Of a DNA stretch of 64,000 bases, positions 25,551 through 33,118 are shown piece after piece. Position numbers and translations under genes: made by a program. Within the stretch, counting starts at the first letter, position 1; the number at the start of each line of letters is the position of its first letter. The stretch covers positions 62,001-126,000 of the forward strand of contig NZ_JAHXGQ010000006.1 in assembly GCF_019375475.1 (NCBI RefSeq), read 5' to 3'. Under the pieces are notes generated by a model. It ran no database searches. It was not told the origin of the DNA and was given only the letters and a program-made list of their open reading frames with translations. Source of the stretch: Saccharothrix obliqua. GTDB taxonomy: Bacteria; Actinomycetota; Actinomycetes; Mycobacteriales; Pseudonocardiaceae.

Positions 25551-26168
25551 GTGACCGCCGCAGCCAGCTCGGACGCAGACCTCATCGCGGCTCATGCCGC
25601 CGGCGACCCGCACGCGTTCTCGGAGCTGGTGAAACGCCACCGAGATCGGATGTGGGCGGTCGCGTTGCGCACGTTGCGCGACCCCGAAGAGGCGGCGGAC
25701 GCGTTGCAGGAGGCGTTCATCTCGGCGTTCCGCGCCGCCGGGAGCTTCCGGGCGGAATCGCAGGTCACGACGTGGTTGCACCGAATAGTGGTGAACGCGT
25801 GCCTCGATCGGATGCGCAGGCGGCAAACGCGTCCCACCGTGCCGCTGCCCGAGGCCGGTCCGGGTGAGCCGGTGGCGCCCCGGGACGCGATGGCGGAGCG
25901 GGAGACGCGGCTGGTCGTGCAGGCGGCGCTGGCGGAGCTGCCGGAGGAGCAACGTGCCCCGATCGTGTTGGTCGACGTGGAGGGATACTCGGTAGCGGAA
26001 ACGGCGCAGTTGCTGGGCATCGCGGAGGGCACCGTGAAATCCCGGTGCGCCAGGGGACGCGCGAAGCTCGCCAAAGTTCTGGGGCACCTCCGGAACCGGA
26101 GTGCAGATGCGAACGTCCCAGTCGACGATGTGCAGGTGCAACAGAGACGTCAGTTGGAGGAACGATGA
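25551..26168 (+). CDS. sigM: ECF RNA polymerase sigma factor, SigM-type
   Basis: A 205-residue ECF sigma factor. Region 2 (about 22-90) contains FSELVKRHRDRMWAVALRTL and DPEEAADALQEAFISAFR, with FRAESQVTTWLHRIVVNACLD before the linker; region 4 (about 125-180) has LAELPEEQRAPIVLVDVEGY and GTVKSRCARGRAKL. The neighbours (anti-sigma gene overlapping by ATGA, then trxB-trxA-cwlM) match M. tuberculosis sigM (Rv3911), so the name is used on synteny as well as sequence. GTG 25551 is weakly supported by CTCTCTCC upstream. It probably responds to envelope or oxidative stress. Confidence 0.88.
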   Translation: MTAAASSDADLIAAHAAGDPHAFSELVKRHRDRMWAVALRTLRDPEEAADALQEAFISAFRAAGSFRAESQVTTWLHRIVVNACLDRMRRRQTRPTVPLPEAGPGEPVAPRDAMAERETRLVVQAALAELPEEQRAPIVLVDVEGYSVAETAQLLGIAEGTVKSRCARGRAKLAKVLGHLRNRSADANVPVDDVQVQQRRQLEER

Positions 26169-26896
26169 CCGGCAATGTGCGGCGCTCCGGGCCGCCGTGG
26201 TCCGTCGACCTGCTGGCTGACCTGCACGCGGGTGTCCTCGACCCGCGGGACGAAGCGGAGCTGCGGGCGGCGGTGGCGCACGACGCCGACGCGCAGGCCG
26301 TGCTGAGGGCGCTCGACGCGACCGTGGAAGAACTCCACAACCTGCCGCCGATACCCATGCCGCGCCACGTGGCGGAGCGGATCGACGCCGCGCTCGCCGC
26401 CGAGGCCCGGCCGCTCGCACCGGTGGTCGACCTGACCGCGCGCAGGCGGCGCAAGCAGCTCGGCTGGGGCGCGGGGCTGCTCGCCGCGGCGGCCGTCGCG
26501 GTCGGTGTCGTGGTGGTGTCGACGCAGGGCAACACGGCCGCGCCGACCAGCGACCAGCAGGCGCTGCCCACCACGAAGGCGGACACCCCGGTCACCCACC
26601 AGCCGCTCGCGGTCAAGGGCAACGACTTCGGCCCGGTGTTCGGCGACGTGCTGAAGGCCCAGAACTACGGTCCGCTGGAGAACCAGGACAAGCTGGCGGG
26701 CTGCCTCCAGGGCGCGAACATCGTCAGCACCAAGCCGCTCGGCGTCAGCCCGATCACCCTGGACGGCCGGGACGCCGTGATGGCCGTCCTCCCCGGCGGC
26801 AAGCCGGGCGCGTTCCAGATCGTGGTCCTGGACCCCGACACGTGCGGACCGGACAACCCCAACGGCGTGCTGGCACGCAGCAGCATCACGCCGTAG
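26165..26896 (+). CDS. Membrane anti-sigma factor (RsmA-like)
   Basis: A 243-residue protein with an N-terminal cytosolic domain (1-95) in the anti-sigma position (LLADLHAGVLDPRDEAELRA, then PRHVAERIDAALAAE), a basic stop-transfer RRRRK and a single helix (LGWGAGLLAAAAVAVGVVVV, ~102-121), then an extracytoplasmic domain with two cysteines (CLQG, DTCG) that could form a disulfide. The ATG overlaps the sigM stop. Counterpart of M. tuberculosis Rv3912. It would hold SigM at the membrane until stress is sensed outside. I see no zinc HxxxCxxC motif. Confidence 0.82.
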   Translation: MTGNVRRSGPPWSVDLLADLHAGVLDPRDEAELRAAVAHDADAQAVLRALDATVEELHNLPPIPMPRHVAERIDAALAAEARPLAPVVDLTARRRRKQLGWGAGLLAAAAVAVGVVVVSTQGNTAAPTSDQQALPTTKADTPVTHQPLAVKGNDFGPVFGDVLKAQNYGPLENQDKLAGCLQGANIVSTKPLGVSPITLDGRDAVMAVLPGGKPGAFQIVVLDPDTCGPDNPNGVLARSSITP

Positions 26897-26920
26897 TAGC
26901 CCACCTCACCCGGCCGGCCA

Positions 26921-26946
26921 GGAATCAAGGCACCCTACGATCCGTT
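26921..26946 (+). promoter_or_regulatory. Sigma-R type promoter of trxBA
   Basis: GGAAT (26921-26925), exactly 18 bp, then GTT (26944-26946). This is the consensus GGAAT-N18-GTT known for SigR of Streptomyces (SigH of mycobacteria), whose classical target is the trxBA operon. It lies 46 bp upstream of the trxB start, giving a 5' leader of about 40 nt. Confidence 0.75.
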
Positions 26947-26992
26947 GAACGCAGTGCAGGCCAGTGCCTGTCACGACTAACGGAGGTCGAGG

Positions 26993-27985
26993 GTGTCGGA
27001 CGTTCGGAACCTGATCGTCGTGGGATCGGGGCCCGCCGGGTACACCGCGGCGGTCTACGCGGCGCGTGCCCAGCTCGAACCGCTGGTGTTCGAGGGGTCG
27101 CAGTACGGCGGCGCGCTGATGACCACGACCGAAGTGGAGAACTACCCGGGCTTCCGCGACGGCATCATGGGCCCCGACCTCATGGAGCAGATGCGGGAGC
27201 AGGCCAAGCGGTTCGGTGCGGAGCTGCGGGCCGAGGACGTGGAGTCGGTGGAGCTGGAGGGCGACGTCAAGTACGTCACCGCCAACGGCACCCGGTACGC
27301 GGCCAAGGCCGTCATCCTCGCCATGGGCGCCGCGCCGCGCTACCTGCACGTGCCCGGTGAGCAGGAGCTGCTGGGCCGCGGTGTGTCGGCGTGCGCGACG
27401 TGCGACGGCTTCTTCTTCCGCGACCAGGAGATCGCGGTGGTGGGCGGCGGCGACTCGGCGATGGAGGAGGCCACGTTCCTCACCCGCTTCGGCAAGTCGG
27501 TGACGATCATCCACCGGCGCGAGGACTTCCGGGCCTCCAAGATCATGCTGGAGCGCGCCCGCGCCAACGAGAAGATCAAGTGGTTGCTGAACTCCGAAGT
27601 CACGGAGGTCGTCGGCGACGGCACGGTGTCCGGGCTGAAGGTCCGCGACACCCGCACGGGCGAGGTGACCGAGCACCCGTTCACCGGCTTCTTCGTGGCG
27701 ATCGGCCACGACCCGCGCAGCGACCTCGTGCGTGGTCAGGTCGACTTGGACGACGAGGGCTACGTCAAGGTCCAGGACCGCGGCACGTACACGAACATCC
27801 CCGGCGTGTTCGCCGCCGGTGACCTGGTGGACCACACCTACCGGCAGGCGATCACCGCCGCGGGCTCGGGGTGCTCCGCCGCGATCGACGCCGAGCGCTG
27901 GCTCGCCGAGCACGGTACGGGCGAGGCCGCCATCACCGCCGAGCACGTGGGCGGCGGTTACAGCGAGCCCGTCACCACCCGTTGA
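26993..27985 (+). CDS. trxB: Thioredoxin-disulfide reductase
   Basis: A 330-residue FAD/NADPH enzyme that reduces thioredoxin. The FAD-binding GxGxxG is at the N-terminus ([18 protein letters not shown]), the redox motif is C134-A-T-C137 ([11 protein letters not shown]), the NADP motif is [12 protein letters not shown], and the C-terminal FAD-contact motif is [23 protein letters not shown] 26993 has CGGAGGT seven to twelve bases upstream. It forms an operon with trxA (25-bp gap) and has a sigma-R promoter in front. Confidence 0.97.
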   Translation: MSDVRNLIVVGSGPAGYTAAVYAARAQLEPLVFEGSQYGGALMTTTEVENYPGFRDGIMGPDLMEQMREQAKRFGAELRAEDVESVELEGDVKYVTANGTRYAAKAVILAMGAAPRYLHVPGEQELLGRGVSACATCDGFFFRDQEIAVVGGGDSAMEEATFLTRFGKSVTIIHRREDFRASKIMLERARANEKIKWLLNSEVTEVVGDGTVSGLKVRDTRTGEVTEHPFTGFFVAIGHDPRSDLVRGQVDLDDEGYVKVQDRGTYTNIPGVFAAGDLVDHTYRQAITAAGSGCSAAIDAERWLAEHGTGEAAITAEHVGGGYSEPVTTR

Positions 27986-28010
27986 AAACCTTCTGACGAG
28001 GAGAACGAAC

Positions 28011-28340
28011 ATGGCAGGCGCCACCGTGCCGGTGACGAGCAACACGTTCACCGAGAACGTGTTGCAGAGCGAGAAGCCCGTGCTGGTCGATTTCTGGGCG
28101 ACGTGGTGCGGCCCGTGCAAGATGGTCGCCCCGGTGCTCGAGGAGATCGCGGCGGAGAACGCCGACAAGCTCACGGTCGCGAAGGTCGACATCGACGCCA
28201 ACCCGTCGATCGCCCGCGACTACCAGATCATGTCGATCCCGACCCTGATCCTGTTCCAGGGCGGCCGTCCGGTGAAGCAGATCGTGGGCGCGAAGCCGAA
28301 GGCGGCGCTGCTCAACGACCTGGCCGACGTCCTGGCCTGA
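28011..28340 (+). CDS. trxA: Thioredoxin
   Basis: A 109-residue thioredoxin with the active site W32-C-G-P-C36 in FWATWCGPCK, and the cis-proline loop MSIPTLILF. It reduces cytosolic disulfides, and TrxB reduces it in turn. ATG 28011 has GAGGAGAAC before it. Cotranscribed with trxB; a very strong terminator follows at 28350. Confidence 0.97.
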   Translation: MAGATVPVTSNTFTENVLQSEKPVLVDFWATWCGPCKMVAPVLEEIAAENADKLTVAKVDIDANPSIARDYQIMSIPTLILFQGGRPVKQIVGAKPKAALLNDLADVLA

Positions 28341-28349
28341 ACAACCCGC

Positions 28350-28397
28350 AGCGTGACCCGTTCGGCTACGCCGGTAGCCGGACGGGTCACGCTTTTC
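28350..28397 (+). terminator. Intrinsic terminator of sigM-trxBA region
   Basis: AGCGTGACCCGT (28350-28361) pairs perfectly with ACGGGTCACGCT (28382-28393), and inside the loop CGGCTAC pairs with GTAGCCG, giving a nearly continuous 19-bp stem. It ends in TTTT, so it is one of the few U-tailed terminators here. Confidence 0.92.
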
Positions 28398-28512
28398 GTG
28401 GGTGGGTACCCACCGCTCGTAGCCCTGCGTGGGGCTCCTGTTCAGGCAGGGCACAATAGGGCGTCAACTTCCAGCGTCGGCGGATGTCGACGCCCAAGCG
28501 AACGAGGGGTCC

Positions 28513-29655
28513 ATGCCGCTACTCCGCCGCGGGGATTTCGGCCCGGACGTCGCCGAGGTCAGGGCCACGCTGACGAGGATCGGCCTGCTGTCCGACCCGC
28601 AGCCGTCGCAGGTGTTCGACCTGCCGGTCGAGCACGCGGTGCGCGCGTTCCAGCAGCAGCGCGGCCTGATCACCGACGGCGTCGTCGGACCGGCCACGTA
28701 CCGCGCGCTGCGCGACGCCACGTTCCGCCTGGGCGACCGGCCGCTGGCGTACCTGGTGTCCCAGCCGGTGACCGGTGACGACGTGTTCGCGCTCCAGGAG
28801 CGGCTGCTCGAACTCGGCTACGACGCCGGCCGCCCGAACGGCGAGTTCGGCAGGCAGACCGAGCTGGCGCTGCGCAGCTTCCAGCGCGACTACGGCCTGA
28901 TCGTGGACGGCATGTGCGGTCCCGACACGGTGCGCGCCCTGCGTCAGTTGCAGCCCAAGGTGCGTGGCGGGCGGCCGGTGTTCCTGCGCGAGCAGGAGCG
29001 GGTCCGCCGGGCCGGGCCGCGGCTGTCGGGCAAGCGGATCATCATCGACCCGGGGCACGGCGGCGCGGACCGCGGCGTGGTGGTCGACGGCGTCGCCGAG
29101 GCGGACGTGATGCTCGACCTGGCCCGCCTGCTGGAGGGCAAGATGGCGGCGACCGGCATGGAGGCCCTGCTCACCCGCGGCCCCGGTCACTGCCCGGACG
29201 AGGGGGAGCGCGCGAAGTTCGCCAACGAGGCGGGCGCGGACCTGATCCTGTCGCTGCACACCGACGCCAACTCGTCGGCGTTGGCGGCGGGCGTGGCGAG
29301 CTTCCACTTCGGCACCGGCAACGGCACGTCGTCCACGGTCGGCGAGGCCCTGGCGGGGTTCATCCAGCGGGAGCTGGTGGCGCGGACCGGGATGCTCGAC
29401 TGCGGCACGCACCCGAAGACGTGGGACATGCTGCGGATGACGCGCTGCACGGCGGTCCGCGTGGAGGTCGGCTACCTGACCAACCCGCGTGACCGGGCCC
29501 GGCTGGCGAACCCGTCGTTCCGGGACGTGGTGGCGGAGGGCATCCTCGTCGCCGTGAAGCGGCTGTACCTGCTGGGGAAGAACGACCAGCCCACGGGCAC
29601 GTTCACGTTGGACGACCTGATGCGGCACGAGCTGACCACCGGCCAGGCCCGCTGA
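28513..29655 (+). CDS. cwlM: CwlM-like N-acetylmuramoyl-L-alanine amidase family protein
   Basis: A 380-residue protein with two peptidoglycan-binding domains (about 5-70 and 87-150: RRGDFGPDVAEVRATL; DDVFALQERLLELGYD) followed by an Amidase_3 domain from ~175. All zinc and catalytic positions expected for Amidase_3 are present: H182 (DPGHGG), E196, H249 (SLHTD) and E318 (VEVGYLTN). There is no signal peptide, so it should be cytosolic. In M. tuberculosis CwlM (Rv3915, same location after trxC) is phosphorylated by PknB and activates MurA rather than cutting wall. ATG 28513 follows GAGGGG; an in-frame GTG or ATG at 28429 would add 28 non-family residues. Confidence 0.92.
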   Translation: MPLLRRGDFGPDVAEVRATLTRIGLLSDPQPSQVFDLPVEHAVRAFQQQRGLITDGVVGPATYRALRDATFRLGDRPLAYLVSQPVTGDDVFALQERLLELGYDAGRPNGEFGRQTELALRSFQRDYGLIVDGMCGPDTVRALRQLQPKVRGGRPVFLREQERVRRAGPRLSGKRIIIDPGHGGADRGVVVDGVAEADVMLDLARLLEGKMAATGMEALLTRGPGHCPDEGERAKFANEAGADLILSLHTDANSSALAAGVASFHFGTGNGTSSTVGEALAGFIQRELVARTGMLDCGTHPKTWDMLRMTRCTAVRVEVGYLTNPRDRARLANPSFRDVVAEGILVAVKRLYLLGKNDQPTGTFTLDDLMRHELTTGQAR

Positions 29656-29735
29656 CCCGGGACACACTCGAACGCGGGTAAACGCCTCTCAGGCGTCGAC
29701 AGACGGCTGTTTTCGTCCATACCTGACGAAAGCGG

Positions 29736-29751
29736 GGCTGTAGCTACAGCC
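29736..29751. promoter_or_regulatory. 16-bp perfect palindrome upstream of the AbiL-type ATPase
   Basis: GGCTGTAGCTACAGCC is its own reverse complement and lies 21 bp before the ATPase start, where a repressor could sit on the promoter. No regulator gene is adjacent, so the binding protein is unknown. Confidence 0.45.
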
Positions 29752-29771
29752 TGTCGACGGAGAGGTAACTC

Positions 29772-31043
29772 GTGCTGATCAGGTTCGAGGTGGCGAACTT
29801 CCGCTCGATCCTGGATCCGGTGGAGCTGTCCCTGGTGGCCGTCGACCGGGACCGCCCGGAGGCCCGCCCGGCACCCAACATCGGCGAGAGCCTGCTGCCC
29901 GTGGCCGCGATCTTCGGCCCGAACGCGTCGGGCAAGTCCAATGTGATCACCGCGCTCCACTGGCTCCGGGACGCGGTCGTGCACTCGCTCCGGTTCTGGG
30001 AGGACCGGATACCCGTCGACACGTTCGCCTTCGGGGACGGTCGTCGGCAGACGTCCGAGTTCGTGCTCGAAGCGATCGTGCAAGGAGTTCGCTTCGAGTA
30101 CGTGCTCGAACTCGACAAGACGCGCGTCCACTACGAGGGCCTGTTCCACTACCCCGAGAAGAAGCGTCGGCGGGTCTTCGAGCGCGAGGGCGAGACCCTC
30201 AAACTCCAGCGTGGGCTGAGCGGCTTGTCCGGAACGCGCGAACTCCTCACTCCGCGCACGCTCGTGCTGGCCGTCGCGCGGCGGTTCGAGGAACCGCTGG
30301 TCAACGGTTTCGCCGCGGTGTTGAGGAACACGCAGGTGCTCGCGCCGTGGCCGACCGGGCGACGCTCGACCCACAACCCCACTGCCTGGTGGTTCGGCCT
30401 GGATCCCGACCAGGCCCCGTCGTCGCTACCCGGAGCGGACGACACCTCCCGGGAAGACCGCGCCCAGGCCCTCGCCATGCTGCGCATGGCCGACCTGGGC
30501 ATCGACGACGTCGTGATCGACTCGGAAGAGATGCCCTTCCCCGGAGACGACGTGCCGCCCGGTGTCGGGCGGACACGGAGGCGAATCCGGTTCGTCCACC
30601 GGTCCGATGACGCACTCGTGCCGCTGGACCTGCACCAGGAATCCGAGGGCACGCGCACCTGGTACCGCCTGATCGGTCCCGTGCTCAGTGCGCTGCGACT
30701 GGGTTCCCCGTTGTTGTTCGACGAGCTGGACGCGAGCCTGCACCCGACGCTGTCCGCGCAGCTGATCCGGTTGTTCCACGATCGGGTCACCAACCCCCTG
30801 GGCGCACAGCTGATCTTCACCTCGCACGACACCAGCCTGCTCAACCACCTGAACCGGGACGAGGTCCGGCTGACCGAGGAGCTCCCGAACGGCACCACCC
30901 GGCTCGGCGCGTTGGCCGATTTCGCGGGGGAGCGCGTGCGCAGGTCGCAGAACCTGGAGAACGCCTACCTGCACGGCAGGTTCGGCGCACTGCCGGACGT
31001 GGACCGCACCGCGGTGCTCCGGGTGCTGGGGCTGATCGGTTGA
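29772..31043 (+). CDS. AbiLi/RloA-type AAA ATPase (abortive-infection-like)
   Basis: A 423-residue ATPase of the COG1106/AAA_15-AAA_21 class. It opens with MLIRFEVANFRSI, has Walker A GPNASGKS (49-56), an ABC-like signature region (QESEGTRTWY, ~286-295), Walker B LLFDELDASLHP (D317-E318) and a switch His in IFTSHDTSLLN. Family members pair with RloB (AbiLii) in AbiL-type phage-defence modules. GTG 29772 follows GGAGAGG. Its stop overlaps a TTG-started rloB remnant (TTGA). Base composition looks lower in GC than neighbours (roughly 60-65% by eye), suggesting transfer. Since the partner is broken, the function may be lost. Confidence 0.8.
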   Translation: MLIRFEVANFRSILDPVELSLVAVDRDRPEARPAPNIGESLLPVAAIFGPNASGKSNVITALHWLRDAVVHSLRFWEDRIPVDTFAFGDGRRQTSEFVLEAIVQGVRFEYVLELDKTRVHYEGLFHYPEKKRRRVFEREGETLKLQRGLSGLSGTRELLTPRTLVLAVARRFEEPLVNGFAAVLRNTQVLAPWPTGRRSTHNPTAWWFGLDPDQAPSSLPGADDTSREDRAQALAMLRMADLGIDDVVIDSEEMPFPGDDVPPGVGRTRRRIRFVHRSDDALVPLDLHQESEGTRTWYRLIGPVLSALRLGSPLLFDELDASLHPTLSAQLIRLFHDRVTNPLGAQLIFTSHDTSLLNHLNRDEVRLTEELPNGTTRLGALADFAGERVRRSQNLENAYLHGRFGALPDVDRTAVLRVLGLIG

Positions 31044-31328
31044 CCGCGAACCGCAAGAGGGCCGGCAAAAGCCTGCGCCGGACAGCCGCCACCCGACCAG
31101 TGCAACGCCCACCTCGACACCGATGCGGCCGTACGCCGGCGACGAAGCCTCGACGGGAGCACGGGCAAGCAGCTCGACGTCGCCCGGTACATGCCCCACC
31201 GGGGAACTGCGGTCAACCGCGCCGCCGCGCTCGCCGCGCGCCACAAGCAGCACGGGAAGATCGTCCCGTACGACAACCCGTCGTCCTCGATGCACCTGTT
31301 CCTGACGGCGATCGGGGCGGCCCGCTGA
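31040..31328 (+). pseudogene. RloB/AbiLii remnant with internal deletion and frameshift
   Basis: Two RloB-like pieces are joined out of frame. From TTG 31040 the first frame gives MTANRKRAGKSLRRTAATRP, the basic start typical of RloB. From about 31098 another frame gives CNAHLDTDAAVRRR, then GTAVNRAAALAARH, and IVPYDNPSSSMHLFLTAI ending at TGA 31326-31328, the RloB C-terminus. Complete RloB proteins are around 200 residues or more, while this stretch has room for 95, so the catalytic middle is missing and the two ends differ by one frame. I infer a deletion near 31095-31100. An assembly error cannot be excluded. Confidence 0.7.
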
Positions 31329-31329
31329 C

Positions 31330-32325
31330 CTACCGCAGGATCAGCAGCAGGTACAGCACCACCAGCACACCGCAAACGCTTGCGTGCACGACCGGGTGCC
31401 GGGCGAGGAGGGCGACGAACTCGCGCAGGAAGGCGCTGGGCAGGAAGTACCACGCCGTGGGCGAGCCGATGACCTCCAGTTTCATCCGCAGCCGCCGGGC
31501 GAGGACGGCGGTGCGGAAGACGTGGAAGTTGTTGGTCACCGCCACGGCCCGGCCGTCGTGGCCGCGTTCGGCGAGCAGGGCGCGGCTGTACCGGAGGTTC
31601 TGCTCGGTGGTGGTGGCCCGGTCTTCCAGGACGATCGCCGACTCGGGCACCGAGCTGTCCAGCAGGTAACCCCGCATGGCGGCGGCCTCCGAGACGGCCT
31701 CGTCGGGGCCCTGCCCGCCGGAGACGACGATGAGCGGGTCGTGGCCGGCTGCCACCTCGCGTCGGTACACGGCCACCGCCCGGTCCAGCCTGCTCGCCAG
31801 CAGGGGTGGGACGCGGTCGCCCGCCAGGCCCGCGCCCAGCACGATCACGGCGGTGAAGCCCGTGCGCCGCCCGGTCTTGCCGTAGAGGATCGAGTACAGC
31901 AGCAGGCTGACGAACAGGAACGCCACGTACCAGGCGATGACGACCAACGCGCCGACGACGGCGTGCACCCACGTCCGCTCCGACCGCAGCGCGAAGCCGA
32001 ACGCGACGATCAACGTCACCATGGCCAGCCCGGTGAGCAGGGACAGCAGGTTCGCCAGGCCACGGCCCTCGCGCCGGAGCATCACCACGCCGTTCACCAC
32101 GAGGGCGACCGGCAGCACCAGCACGGCCAGCAGGAACACGACCAGCACGGCCCAGCCGATGACGGCGTTCACCCACGTCGGCAGGTCGTCGCGGGACACC
32201 AGCCACAGGAACGCGAACACCAGGGTCAACCCCAGCCAGACGGCGTTCATGACCCGTCGCCGGTCACGCCGGACACCGAGGGCGAAGTTCAGGGCCGACA
32301 CCGCGGCGATGATCGCGTAGAGCAC
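31330..32325 (-). CDS. YdcF/ElyC-family (DUF218) membrane protein
   Basis: A 331-residue protein with about five N-terminal membrane helices (1-150), then a DUF218 domain from ~160: FTAVIVLGAGLAGDRVPPLL, LIVVSGGQGPDEAVSEA, DRATTTEQNLRYSRALL and TNNFHVFRTAVLARR are all family motifs. A last helix ends the chain (VCGVLVVLYLLLIL). ElyC of E. coli affects peptidoglycan and undecaprenyl-lipid metabolism, so an envelope role is plausible. It converges on the rloB remnant with 1 bp between the stops and starts 13 bp after the GNAT gene, likely cotranscribed. Confidence 0.85.
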   Translation of the reverse strand: MLYAIIAAVSALNFALGVRRDRRRVMNAVWLGLTLVFAFLWLVSRDDLPTWVNAVIGWAVLVVFLLAVLVLPVALVVNGVVMLRREGRGLANLLSLLTGLAMVTLIVAFGFALRSERTWVHAVVGALVVIAWYVAFLFVSLLLYSILYGKTGRRTGFTAVIVLGAGLAGDRVPPLLASRLDRAVAVYRREVAAGHDPLIVVSGGQGPDEAVSEAAAMRGYLLDSSVPESAIVLEDRATTTEQNLRYSRALLAERGHDGRAVAVTNNFHVFRTAVLARRLRMKLEVIGSPTAWYFLPSAFLREFVALLARHPVVHASVCGVLVVLYLLLILR

Positions 32326-32338
32326 GCCGCCAACGTAC

Positions 32339-32971
32339 CTACGCGGGACGGAAGCTCGGTTCGGCCGTCGACACGGACACCGTGCTGAGCAGGCGCTCCA
32401 ACGCGGCCTCGACGTCTTCCTTCCACGACGACGCGCTGCGCAGCTCCAGCCGCAGCCGCGGCCAGCGCGGGTGCGGCCGGACGGTCTTGAAGCCCACCTG
32501 GAGCAGGAAGTCGGCGGGCGTCACGCACGACTGCTCGTCCTCGTCGGGCCGGTTGTCGCCGAACGCCTCGATCGCCTTCACGCCGCGCCGGGTCAGGTCC
32601 TTCGCCACGGTCTGCACCAGCACGCGCCCGAGCCCGCCACCGCGGAACTCCGGCAGCACCTCCAGGCCGGTCATCAGCACCGCGTCGGGGCTGGCGGGCG
32701 AGGTGGGGAAGGCGAGCGACCGGGGCACGGCCGCCGGCGGCGCGTAGAAGACGGAACCGGCCGGGATGCCGTCGCAGTAGATGATCCGGCCGCAGGAACC
32801 CCATTCGAGGAGGACGCTGGAAACCCACGCCTCCTTCTCGAACTCGGTGTCCCCGTACTCCTCGGCCTGCTCCTTGAGATGTGGCGCCAGTTCCCAGAAC
32901 ACGCAGGTCCGGCTGTGCTTGGAAAGGTGCTCCAGGTTGTCCAGAGTGACGCCCACGACGCGTCGCGACAC
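32339..32971 (-). CDS. GNAT-family N-acetyltransferase
   Basis: A 210-residue acetyltransferase. The acetyl-CoA loop is visible as LEVLPEFRGGGLGRVLVQTVAKDL (R/QxxGxG/A at ~108-114), preceded by the core beta strands (AGSVFYAPPAAVPRSLAFP). A conserved gene of this type lies next to the par genes in many actinomycetes; M. tuberculosis Rv3916c is the positional counterpart. Substrate unknown. The GTG at 32971 is divergent from the aminotransferase gene with 147 bp between. Confidence 0.8.
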   Translation of the reverse strand: MSRRVVGVTLDNLEHLSKHSRTCVFWELAPHLKEQAEEYGDTEFEKEAWVSSVLLEWGSCGRIIYCDGIPAGSVFYAPPAAVPRSLAFPTSPASPDAVLMTGLEVLPEFRGGGLGRVLVQTVAKDLTRRGVKAIEAFGDNRPDEDEQSCVTPADFLLQVGFKTVRPHPRWPRLRLELRSASSWKEDVEAALERLLSTVSVSTAEPSFRPA

Positions 32972-33118
32972 CCCGACCTCCCAACCCCCGTAGGCGAACC
33001 CCTACGAAGGATATGCGGATGTGACCCCCGTCTGGAAGGCACATGCCCCGAACGGGACGGCGGTTACACTCAGCCGGGAACAAACCCGCCGGTAACCACT
33101 ACCACGTCGGAGTTCCCC

